A stretch of DNA of 6,454 bases, taken from positions 1 to 6,454 of the forward strand of contig DASPUU010000171.1 of NCBI GenBank assembly GCA_035622755.1, in the 5' to 3' direction. Below the pieces are notes generated by a model that worked only from the letters and a program-made list of their open reading frames with translations, ran no database searches and was not told the DNA's origin. Origin of the DNA: JADGRA01 sp035622755 (GTDB taxonomy: Bacteria > Myxococcota > Myxococcia > Myxococcales > Myxococcaceae). Positions 1-5,586 of this stretch are shown here, piece by piece; the first letter of the stretch is position 1, and every line of letters starts with the position of its first letter. A program made the position numbers and the translations under genes.

Positions 1-1215
1 GGCGGTGGTGGCCTGCTTCAGCTGTCCCCGGAAGAGGAAGCAGGCGTCGTCCACGCAGGCCGACAGGTCGAAGGTGCGCCGGTCCTCGGCGCGGTTCCGC
101 CGGCTGAACTGGAGCAGGCTCTCCACGATGCGCTTGCAGCGCAGCGCCGACTCCTCGATGAGCTGCAGCGCCTCGACGTCCGGCTTGGCCCGCCCGGCGT
201 CCCGCTTCATGAGCTGGGTGAAGGCGAGGATGCCGCCGAGCGGGTTGTTGATCTCGTGCGCCACCCCGCCGGCCAGCTGGCCCACCGCCGCCATCTTCTC
301 GCTCTCCACCAGGCGGCGGGTCATCTCCCGCTCCTCGGTGACGTCGCGGTAGGCGCACACCGCCTGGCCGGCCTCGGCCATGGGGTAGACGTTGAGGACG
401 TAGGTGCGGCCCTGGTGCTCGATCTCCGCCTGCCCCTCGGTGCCCGTCCCCAGCGCCCGCTCCAGCGGACACCCCGGGCAGGGCGTCTCCCGCCCGAAGA
501 GGAAGCGGTGGCAGGTCGGCGCCTGGCTCACGTCCTGGACCCGGTGGCCGGCCACCCGCGCGTAGGCCAGGTTCGCCCGGCGCACGGTCAGGTCGTTCCC
601 CCGCACCACCGCCAGCGGCAGGTCGAGCGAGTCGAAGGAGAGCTCCCACTCGCGCTTGGCCACCATCAGGAGTCGCGTCCGCTGCTCCACCCGCTCCTCG
701 AGGTCGGCGTTGAGCAGCCGCAGCTCGTCGTTCTGCTTGCGGGTGATCTCCGAGAGCCGCTCGTTCTCCTGGCTCACCGCGAACTGCTCGAAGGCGCTCT
801 GCACGGTGAGCAGGAGCTGCGAATCGTTCCAGGGCTTGGCGATGTAGCGGAAGATCTCCGAGCGGTTGATGGCCTCCTCGATGGCCCGCTGGTCGGCGTG
901 CCCGGTGAGGAGGATGCGCTGCGCCCGGGGCATGCGCTCCTTCACCCGGGCGAGGAACTCGGCGCCGTTCATCCCCGGGAGCCGGAAGTCGGAGATGACG
1001 ACCTCCGGGCTGAACGAGTCGAGCTCGGCCAGGCCCTTCTCGGCGTCGAGGGCGGTGCGGATCTCCCAGTCTCCGTGCCGCAGCACCCGCCGCAGCGAGC
1101 GCAGGATGTTCTCCTCGTCGTCGACGACGAGCAGACGTCCCGGTGAAGCCTTGGCGCTGAGGGCAGGCTGCATGGGTCCCTGGGGCTCGACCCCCGGGTG
1201 CAACGGCTCGGCCAT
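1..1215 (-). CDS. Receiver-PAS histidine kinase (5' part, runs off left edge)
   Basis: The visible 405 residues form the N-terminal part of a cytoplasmic two-component histidine kinase. No membrane segment is seen. A receiver domain spans about 26-140, with acidic pocket D32/D33, phospho-acceptor D76 (ISDFRLPG), T104 (LLTGHAD) and K127 (IAKPW). A charged coiled coil (about 143-190) follows. A PAS domain (about 191-293) contains C235 and a PCPGCP motif (C246, C249). The HisKA segment has acceptor H320 in GVAHEINNPLG. The catalytic ATPase domain (N, G1, G2 boxes) must lie left of base 1, so only the start is present. The ATG at 1215 is chosen because GGAGGT lies 5 nt upstream; a second in-frame ATG at 1173 has no such support. 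Putting the receiver before the kinase suggests that an upstream kinase controls this one. The PAS ligand and the output partner are unknown. Confidence 0.95.
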   Translation of the reverse strand, partial: MAEPLHPGVEPQGPMQPALSAKASPGRLLVVDDEENILRSLRRVLRHGDWEIRTALDAEKGLAELDSFSPEVVISDFRLPGMNGAEFLARVKERMPRAQRILLTGHADQRAIEEAINRSEIFRYIAKPWNDSQLLLTVQSAFEQFAVSQENERLSEITRKQNDELRLLNADLEERVEQRTRLLMVAKREWELSFDSLDLPLAVVRGNDLTVRRANLAYARVAGHRVQDVSQAPTCHRFLFGRETPCPGCPLERALGTGTEGQAEIEHQGRTYVLNVYPMAEAGQAVCAYRDVTEEREMTRRLVESEKMAAVGQLAGGVAHEINNPLGGILAFTQLMKRDAGRAKPDVEALQLIEESALRCKRIVESLLQFSRRNRAEDRRTFDLSACVDDACFLFRGQLKQATTA

Positions 1216-1220
1216 GGATG

Positions 1221-1226
1221 ACCTCC
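1221..1226 (-). promoter_or_regulatory. Shine-Dalgarno of the histidine kinase gene
   Basis: On the minus strand this reads GGAGGT and ends 5 nt before the ATG at 1215. It fixes that start in preference to the internal ATG at 1173. The last bases of the site also belong to a GGTCATCC string (1223-1216) that is the exact reverse complement of a string overlapping the promoter (1289-1282). Confidence 0.8.
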
Positions 1227-1234
1227 AGTGCAAG

Positions 1235-1250
1235 CGCCTGGAATCAGGCG
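1235..1250 (-). promoter_or_regulatory. Leader hairpin or operator before kinase gene
   Basis: A perfect 6-bp inverted repeat, CGCCTG / CAGGCG with a 4-nt spacer, lies 8 nt upstream of the kinase ribosome-binding site and inside the predicted leader. It could be a leader RNA hairpin affecting translation or a protein-binding palindrome. The symmetry is directly visible; the function is inferred. Confidence 0.4.
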
Positions 1251-1287
1251 AATTTCATGACCCGCCGAGGCCCTGCGCCGGGGTCAT

Positions 1288-1316
1288 CCTATACCCATCG
1301 GCCCGAATGAGGTCAG
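1288..1316 (-). promoter_or_regulatory. Candidate sigma70-type promoter of kinase gene
   Basis: On the minus strand, CTGACC (1316-1311) and TATAGG (1293-1288) are separated by exactly 17 bp. Each matches the sigma70 -35 or -10 consensus at 4 of 6 positions. Transcription would start near 1281, giving a leader of about 65 nt. The -35 box lies within an inverted repeat GGTCA-GGGT-TGACC (1311-1324), so a repressor bound there would block it. No experimental evidence is available. Confidence 0.55.
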
Positions 1317-1324
1317 GGTTGACC
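1311..1324. promoter_or_regulatory. GGTCA-n4-TGACC operator-like inverted repeat
   Basis: A perfect 5-bp inverted repeat with a 4-bp spacer overlaps the candidate -35 box of the kinase promoter. The same half-site recurs at 1219-1223, 1258-1262, 1282-1286 and 1356-1360. A dimeric regulator is a reasonable guess, but no regulator gene is adjacent. Confidence 0.4.
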
Positions 1325-1380
1325 CGGGGGAGTCAGGGGAGGATGTGAGGGGGAGGGTCAGCCCAAGTGTCCGAAATGCT

Positions 1381-2313
1381 TCAGACGGACCTGGACTGCT
1401 GTGCGCCCGGACCCGCCGGGTCGGTGAGACAGACCCGGTTCCGCCCGTCGCGCTTGGCCCGGTAGAGGGCCTCGTCCGCGGCGTGGACCAGCTCCTCGGT
1501 GGTGTGGACGTGGGCGGCGGGATAGCTGCTCACCCCGAGCGATGCGGTCACCGACACGTTCGCCGTCGGGCCGAGGCGAAGCGCGCTCACGTCCTTCCTG
1601 ATGCGCTCGGCGACGGTGAGCGCGCCGGCGAGGTGGGTCTGGGGGAGGACCACGGCGAACTCCTCGCCGCCCCAGCGGGCCACCGTGTCGGTGTCGCGGA
1701 TGCACGCCTGGAAGCAGCCGGCCACGCTCTTCAGCACCGCATCGCCGGCCTGGTGCCCGGCCGTGTCGTTCACCGCCTTGAAGTGGTCCAGGTCGGCGAG
1801 GATGAGCGCCAGGGGGTTGTCGTACCGCTGGGCGCGCCGGAACTCCTCCGCCAGCCGGAGCTGGAAGTAGCGCCGGTTGTGGATCTGCGTCAGCCCGTCG
1901 GTGAGCGCCATCCGCTCCAGCTTCTCCCCCTGGACGAGGAGGGCGTCGGTGCGGTCCTTGAGCAGCCGCCGCCGGGCGAGCCGGGCGAGGAGCTCCACCG
2001 GCGCCACGTCCGGAGGCAGGACGTCATCCGCGCCCAGCTCCAGCGCCTGCAGCATCTCGTCCCGGCTGGGAGTGAGCACCACCACCGGCAGGTCGACGCG
2101 CGCCTCGGAGAGCCGGAGCCGCCCGAGGACGGCCAGCGCGTCCTCGGCGCCGAGCGGGTCCTCGAGGAGGAGCGCGTCCGGGGGCTCGCCGTCCAGCCGC
2201 TCCATGACCGAGGCGCCGCTGTCGAGGAGGGTGCAGACCCATCCGCCGCGCTCGAGCGCGGGAACCAGGCTGGCCCGGGTCGCAACCCGGGAACTGGCAA
2301 CCCAGAGCTGCAT
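1381..2313 (-). CDS. Diguanylate cyclase with degenerate receiver domain
   Basis: The 310-residue soluble protein has a receiver-like domain (about 1-112), a short linker and a GGDEF domain (about 137-298) that would make cyclic di-GMP from two GTP. The active site is GGEEF at 215-219. Metal-binding acidic residues sit in ADLDHFKAVND (D174). An inhibitory I-site RDTD (206-209) lies five residues before GGEEF, so feedback by product is expected. The receiver fold is recognisable from the LELGADDVL segment (91-99) and VVVLT, but the acidic pair is replaced by SS (7-8), the usual phospho-Asp position appears to be E51 (followed by D52), and the conserved Lys is P100 or P101. Phosphorylation in the normal way is therefore unlikely. 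The ATG at 2313 has only a weak ribosome site; a GTG at 2337 is an alternative. It is transcribed away from the permease gene. Confidence 0.95.
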   Translation of the reverse strand: MQLWVASSRVATRASLVPALERGGWVCTLLDSGASVMERLDGEPPDALLLEDPLGAEDALAVLGRLRLSEARVDLPVVVLTPSRDEMLQALELGADDVLPPDVAPVELLARLARRRLLKDRTDALLVQGEKLERMALTDGLTQIHNRRYFQLRLAEEFRRAQRYDNPLALILADLDHFKAVNDTAGHQAGDAVLKSVAGCFQACIRDTDTVARWGGEEFAVVLPQTHLAGALTVAERIRKDVSALRLGPTANVSVTASLGVSSYPAAHVHTTEELVHAADEALYRAKRDGRNRVCLTDPAGPGAQQSRSV

Positions 2314-2551
2314 CGGATGAGCGCGGGACCCTAGCACGCCCCCCCGCGCCGTCTCCGTGCTTCGTGCGTGATTCCGGGGACTTCCCCCCACCGCATTGCC
2401 CCCCTCGGGCGCCCGGGCTACGAGTTCCACCCCAGCCGTGCCCGGCACGACAGAAGACCCTGCGAGCGCGGTCCCGGAACCGTCTCCCCGAGGCCCGGGC
2501 GATGGCCCGGAGCGGGCTGCCGTCCCACCGGCTCCGGTCGAGGGAGGAGCG
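2314..2551. promoter_or_regulatory. Divergent control region of cyclase and permease genes
   Basis: These 238 bp separate the two divergent starts and should hold both promoters. For the plus strand, TTGCCC (2396-2401) and TACGAG (2419-2424) are 17 bp apart, a weak sigma70-like pair, and a 10-bp palindrome CGGGCGCCCG (2406-2415) fills the spacer. GGGG-ACTT-CCCC (2376-2387) is a short inverted repeat. For the minus strand I see only TGCTAGGGT just before the cyclase start, without a convincing -35. GC-rich palindromes are common at this composition, so these site calls are weak. No riboswitch is recognised. Confidence 0.4.
2543..2549 (+). promoter_or_regulatory. Shine-Dalgarno deciding the permease start
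   Basis: GGAGGAG lies just before GTG 2552 and is the best ribosome site near the 5' end of the permease frame. It supports GTG 2552 over the upstream in-frame TTG at 2396, which has no well-spaced site. The gap to the GTG is short (2-4 nt depending on alignment). Confidence 0.6.
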
Positions 2552-4567
2552 GTGCCCGAGACGCCCACCCTCCGCCGGCGGGTGACCCGCTTCCTCGTCG
2601 GCCGGCCCCGGAGCGTCGAGGACCCCCACGTCTTCCACAAGGTCTCGCTGGTCACCCTGCTCGCCTGGGTCGGGCTCGGGGCGGACGGGCTCTCCTCCTC
2701 GTCCTACGGCCCGGAGGAGATGTTCCGGGCGCTCGGCTCGCACACCTCGCTCGCCGTGGGGCTGTCCCTGGCCACCGCCTTCACCGTCCTGGTCATCGCC
2801 CTCTCCTACAGCAAGATCATCGAGCACTTTCCCTTCGGGGGCGGCGGCTTCATCGTCGCCACGCGGCTGCTCGGCCCGGGCGCGGGCGTCGTCTCCGGGA
2901 GCGCCCTGGTCATCGACTACGTCCTGACCATCACCACCTCCATCGCCGCCGGCACCGAGGCGGTGTTCAGCCTCCTGCCGCCGGAGTGGGGAGCGACCAA
3001 GCTCGGGGTGGAGATGCTGGCCATCGCCGTGCTGGTGGTGCTCAACCTGCGCGGGGTGCGCGAGTCGGTGACGCTCCTCACCCCCATCTTCCTCACCTTC
3101 CTGGTCACCCACGCCGTGCTCATCTTCGGCGCGCTCGGCTCGCGGCTCGGGGAGGCCGGAGCGGTGGTCTCCCAGGTCCGGTCCGGCTACGCCCACGACC
3201 TCTCCGTCCTCGGGGCGGCGGGGATGCTCGGGCTCTTCCTCCGCGCCTACTCCATGGGCGCCGGCACCTACACCGGCATCGAGGCCGTCTCCAACGGGCT
3301 GCCCATCATGCGCGAGCCCAAGGTGGCCACCGCCAAGCGGACGATGGCCCTCATGGCCGCCTCGCTGGCCATCACCGCCGGCGGCATCACCGTGGCCTAC
3401 CTCCTCCTCCACGTCTCGCCGGTGGAGGGCCGGACGATGAACGCCGTGCTCACCGAGCGCTTCGCCGGCGGCTTCACCGTGGGCGGGGTCCGGCTCGGCG
3501 AGGCGTTCCTCTGGCTCACCCTGCTCTCCGAGGCGCTCCTGCTCTTCGTCGCCGCCCAGGCGGGCTTCATCGACGGGCCGCGGGTGATGGCCAACATGTC
3601 CATCGACAGCTGGCTCCCGCACCGCTTCGCCCAGCTCTCCGACCGGCTGACGATGCAGAACGGGGTGGTGCTGATGGGCGTGGCCTCGGGCGCTGCGCTC
3701 CTCTACACCCGCGGGAACATCAGCACCCTGGTCACGCTCTACGCGATCAACGTCTTCCTCACCTTCTCCTTGAGCCAGGCGGCCATGTGCCGCTTCTGGC
3801 TCCGGCGGCGCGCCCGGCGCGACGGGGCCTGGCTCCGGGGCATCGCGGTGCACGTGGTGGCGCTGGTGCTCTGCGCCGGCATCCTCCTGGTCAACCTCTT
3901 CGAGAAGTTCCTCGAGGGCGCCTGGGTGACGGTGGTGGTGACCGGGAGCCTGGTCACGGTCTGCTTCCTCATCCGGCGCCACTACCGGACGGTCCAGCGC
4001 AACCTGCGCACCCTGGACCAGATCCTCCCCTCGCTGCCCAGCGACGTGAAGGGTCCGCCCCGCCCGCTCGATGTCCGGGCGCCGACGGCCGTCCTCCTCG
4101 TCGGCAGCTACGCCGGCCTGGGTGCGCACTGCCTGCTCACCATCCAGAAGCTCTTCCCCGGCTACTACCGGAACTTCCTCTTCGTCTCGGTGGGGGTCAT
4201 CGACTCGGCCACCTTCAAGGACTCGGACGAGGTGCGCGAGGTGAAGGAGAAGACCATCGACAGCCTGGAGCGCTACGTGGCGCTCGCCCGGGGGCTCGGG
4301 CTGGCGGCGGACTACCGCTACGCGCTCGGCACCGAGGCGGTGGACACCGCCGCCCGGGTGTGCCGCGAGCTGGGCCACGAGTTCCCGAAGGCGATGTTCT
4401 TCGCCGGCAAGCTCATCTTCCAGCAGGAGCAGTGGTACCAGCGCCTGCTCCACAACGAGACCGCCTACCAGCTCCAGCGCCGGCTCCAGTTCGCCGGGCT
4501 GAACGCCATGGTGCTCCCGGTGCGGATGCTCGAGCCGGCCGCGCCGGCGCCGAAGGCCGCGGCCTGA
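2552..4567 (+). CDS. KimA-like APC-superfamily permease (possible K+ transporter)
   Basis: This 671-residue inner-membrane protein has about 12 hydrophobic segments (roughly residues 32-475) and a cytoplasmic α/β C-terminal domain (about 511-660) resembling the Usp-like tail of such permeases. Its motifs match my memory of Bacillus KimA, a high-affinity potassium importer: GADGLSSSSYGPEE (43-56), FPFGGGGFIVA (93-103), IDYVLTITTSIAAG (121-134), LNLRGVRES (164-172) and YTGIEAVSNG (240-249). By alignment from memory, KimA K+ ligands D36, Y43, Y118, T121, S125 and T230 would correspond to D45, Y52, Y123, T126, S130 and T241, all identical. Potassium uptake is thus the favoured guess; amino-acid transport remains possible. 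GTG 2552 is chosen for its ribosome site and because the 52 codons upstream (from TTG 2396) have about 29% A/T third positions, versus none in the first 52 codons downstream. A strong hairpin follows the stop. Confidence 0.93.
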   Translation: MPETPTLRRRVTRFLVGRPRSVEDPHVFHKVSLVTLLAWVGLGADGLSSSSYGPEEMFRALGSHTSLAVGLSLATAFTVLVIALSYSKIIEHFPFGGGGFIVATRLLGPGAGVVSGSALVIDYVLTITTSIAAGTEAVFSLLPPEWGATKLGVEMLAIAVLVVLNLRGVRESVTLLTPIFLTFLVTHAVLIFGALGSRLGEAGAVVSQVRSGYAHDLSVLGAAGMLGLFLRAYSMGAGTYTGIEAVSNGLPIMREPKVATAKRTMALMAASLAITAGGITVAYLLLHVSPVEGRTMNAVLTERFAGGFTVGGVRLGEAFLWLTLLSEALLLFVAAQAGFIDGPRVMANMSIDSWLPHRFAQLSDRLTMQNGVVLMGVASGAALLYTRGNISTLVTLYAINVFLTFSLSQAAMCRFWLRRRARRDGAWLRGIAVHVVALVLCAGILLVNLFEKFLEGAWVTVVVTGSLVTVCFLIRRHYRTVQRNLRTLDQILPSLPSDVKGPPRPLDVRAPTAVLLVGSYAGLGAHCLLTIQKLFPGYYRNFLFVSVGVIDSATFKDSDEVREVKEKTIDSLERYVALARGLGLAADYRYALGTEAVDTAARVCRELGHEFPKAMFFAGKLIFQQEQWYQRLLHNETAYQLQRRLQFAGLNAMVLPVRMLEPAAPAPKAAA

Positions 4568-4571
4568 CCAG

Positions 4572-4611
4572 GGGGTCCCGTGAGGCCGGTCAGCCGGGTC
4601 CGGCCGACCCC
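4572..4611 (+). terminator. Two-part hairpin after the permease stop
   Basis: Five bases after the permease stop, GGGGTC (4572-4577) pairs with GACCCC (4606-4611). Inside it, GGCCGG (4584-4589) pairs with CCGGCC (4600-4605) around a 10-nt loop, with a 6-nt bulge (4578-4583) on the left arm. The pairing is perfect and very GC-rich. No T-run follows, so this is either a terminator of the kind tolerated in high-GC genomes or a 3' end stabiliser. Confidence 0.5.
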
Positions 4612-4620
4612 TCGTTCGCC

Positions 4621-4665
4621 CGGATGACCCACCGGCGACGTCCGGTCCCACACCGGCGCCATCCG
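4621..4665. repeat. Nested inverted repeat in intergenic gap
   Basis: CGGATG (4621-4626) is mirrored by CATCCG (4660-4665). Inside lie ACCGG-n6-CCGGT (4631-4646) and two direct copies of CACCGGCG (4630-4637 and 4651-4658), 21 bp apart. It sits between the permease terminator-like hairpin and the next gene, so it could be a promoter-side operator or a leader structure of that gene. The repeats are visible; the role is inferred. Confidence 0.35.
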
Positions 4666-4743
4666 AGTCCCCTCGCGGGGATGCACCGAGGAGGCAACCG
4701 CGCGCCCCGTCCCGGGTTCCTCCTTGCAAGGACCTCCCTCGGC

Positions 4744-5160
4744 ATGATCCGTCTCAGACCGCTGCTCGTCATCGCCGGCGCCTCGGTGCTCGCCCCGGCG
4801 CTCGTCGCCCTTCTCTACGCGCCCCGCGCCGCGTCCTCGACGCCCGCCTCGGCCTCGGCGGCGGAGGATGCGCTCCTCCTCCGGCTCGGCGACTCGCTCT
4901 CGGCCGGCCTCAGCGCCGAGGGCAACGCGGCGGCCGTCGGCGACCGGCTCCGGAGCGAGCTCGGCGCCTGTGGAACGGTCCGGGTCGACGGGGCGGCCAT
5001 CTCCCTCTCGGCCGCCGGGTGCCGGCTGCGCGACGGGCGGTCGCTCGGCGCTCCCTTGAGCCTCCGGGTCTACCGCGGGCCGCACGGCTTCACGCTCGCG
5101 CTCACCGAGCGGGTGCCGGGTGACGGCGTGCCGCCCCACTCGGTCGCCGCGAGGCGGTAG
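4744..5160 (+). CDS. Small membrane-anchored or exported protein, unknown function
   Basis: I do not recognise this 138-residue protein. It starts MIRLRP, followed by one hydrophobic stretch (about 7-25), then an Ala/Ser/Pro-rich segment (26-41) with possible AxA cleavage sites. It is therefore either a secreted protein or an N-terminally anchored one facing the periplasm. The rest (42-138) alternates short hydrophobic and charged stretches and has exactly two cysteines, C76 and C93, which could form a disulfide. Coding is supported by about 90% G/C third positions. ATG 4744 has AAGGA 11 nt upstream, a rather long spacing. An in-frame ATG at 4681 would add 21 residues with poorer codon bias and would bury the hydrophobic start, so it is disfavoured. 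It follows the permease by 176 bp, with hairpins between, so a shared operon is doubtful. Confidence 0.7.
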   Translation: MIRLRPLLVIAGASVLAPALVALLYAPRAASSTPASASAAEDALLLRLGDSLSAGLSAEGNAAAVGDRLRSELGACGTVRVDGAAISLSAAGCRLRDGRSLGAPLSLRVYRGPHGFTLALTERVPGDGVPPHSVAARR

Positions 5161-5175
5161 CCGGTCACGTACCGG
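5161..5175 (+). terminator. Short hairpin immediately after stop of small protein gene
   Basis: CCGGT-CACGT-ACCGG begins at the base after the TAG stop: a perfect 5-bp stem with a 5-nt loop. It is followed by GGTCTTG rather than a T-run. It may be a weak terminator or, with the next hairpin, part of a composite one. Confidence 0.3.
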
Positions 5176-5194
5176 GGTCTTGCCGGCGCTCCGC

Positions 5195-5216
5195 CCGGGG
5201 CGCACCCTGGCCCCGG
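5195..5216 (+). terminator. 7-bp perfect GC hairpin
   Basis: CCGGGGC (5195-5201) and GCCCCGG (5210-5216) form a perfect 7-bp stem around an 8-nt loop, 35 bases after the stop of the 138-residue gene and about 40 bases before the next possible start. It could be that gene's terminator or an attenuator/operator for the downstream frame. There is no T-run. Confidence 0.35.
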
Positions 5217-5256
5217 TGAGCCCCAGGTCGTCGCGGGACCGGGCGCCTACCCGTCT

Positions 5257-5478
5257 GTGCGCTTCATCGACACGGACCTCGTCACTCGCACGGCGAGCGC
5301 GTCGGAGCTGCAGGCGGTCGAGGCAGTGGCGCGTGGCTTGAGCCGACTCGTCCGCGAGCACCCCGACCTCGAGCGCTGCTGGGAGGACAATCCTCCGGTC
5401 AGCGCGCATTGCTCGGTCATGACCGGAAGCGGTCCCGTGCGTGTCAGCCTCGTGGCCCCTCATCCGGAGGCGGACTGA
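5257..5478 (+). CDS. Possible small protein, 73 residues, unrecognised
   Basis: Starting from GTG 5257, this frame encodes MRFIDTDLVT... and a soluble-looking protein with a predicted helix (about 15-38), C41 and C52, and a short β-like tail. About 84% of codons end in G or C: lower than the clear genes here, higher than the non-coding flank. No good ribosome site precedes it. The frame is the same as that of the 138-residue gene and is open from the TAG at 5158 onward, with no ATG, GTG or TTG before 5257. A terminator-like hairpin follows the stop. It may be a real small gene, or a remnant tail of the upstream gene. No family is recognised. Confidence 0.42.
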   Translation: MRFIDTDLVTRTASASELQAVEAVARGLSRLVREHPDLERCWEDNPPVSAHCSVMTGSGPVRVSLVAPHPEAD

Positions 5479-5486
5479 CCCCTGGC

Positions 5487-5516
5487 CTGCCCTTCCCCCT
5501 CCGGGGTTCCGGGCAG
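5487..5516 (+). terminator. Terminator-like hairpin between convergent genes
   Basis: CTGCCC (5487-5492) pairs with GGGCAG (5511-5516). Inside it, CCCC (5495-5498) pairs with GGGG (5503-5506) around a 4-nt loop, with small TT / TTCC internal loops between the stems. It lies 8 bases after the stop of the 73-residue frame, where a terminator would be expected, and could act on both strands between convergent genes. No T-run is seen. Confidence 0.4.
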
Positions 5517-5519
5517 TGT

Positions 5520-5586
5520 CAGCATGCTGCTAAATGCCCCCTCGAGAATCCGGGCACTTGCGAAGCGCCAAAGCGACAGCATGCTG
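5520..5586. repeat. Two copies of palindrome CAGCATGCTG
   Basis: The 10-bp perfect palindrome CAGCATGCTG occurs at 5520-5529 and 5577-5586, 57 bp apart start to start, in a locally less GC-rich stretch. Between them, TGCCC (5535-5539) and GGGCA (5552-5556) form a further short inverted repeat, and GCGAC/GTCGC (5573-5577, 5590-5594) brackets the second copy. Flanking bases differ, so this is not a duplicated longer unit. Paired protein-binding sites are possible; their position between two 3' ends is unusual for an operator. Confidence 0.4.

Noticed and set aside
256..1146. A 296-codon plus-strand frame opposite the histidine kinase
   Set aside because: The minus-strand frame shows complete receiver, PAS and HisKA motifs; the opposite frame is low-complexity Leu/Arg/His/Gly shadow.
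1971..2313. A cyclic di-GMP or cyclic di-AMP riboswitch before the permease or cyclase
   Set aside because: No conserved riboswitch core could be recognised by eye in 2314-2551; only generic GC palindromes are present.
2444..2460. Possible sigma54 promoter (GGCACG followed by a TGC)
   Set aside because: The required GC of the -12 element falls on GA at the correct spacing from the GG of the -24 element, so the pattern fails.
2024..4729. A 901-codon open frame on the minus strand, antisense to the permease
   Set aside because: It is a composition artefact of GC-saturated third positions in the permease gene. The translation is Gly/Arg/Glu/His-rich with no domain or hydrophobic pattern, while the plus-strand frame has clear transporter motifs.
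2368..4743. A long plus-strand open frame in another phase over the permease, leading into the 138-residue gene
   Set aside because: The part overlapping the permease is Arg/Pro/His-rich shadow sequence; only the segment from ATG 4744 looks like protein.
4465..5463. A 332-codon minus-strand frame over the small plus-strand genes
   Set aside because: It is Arg/Gly/Glu-rich without a recognisable domain, and overlaps the permease end. The plus-strand 138-residue frame has better codon use and a signal-like start.
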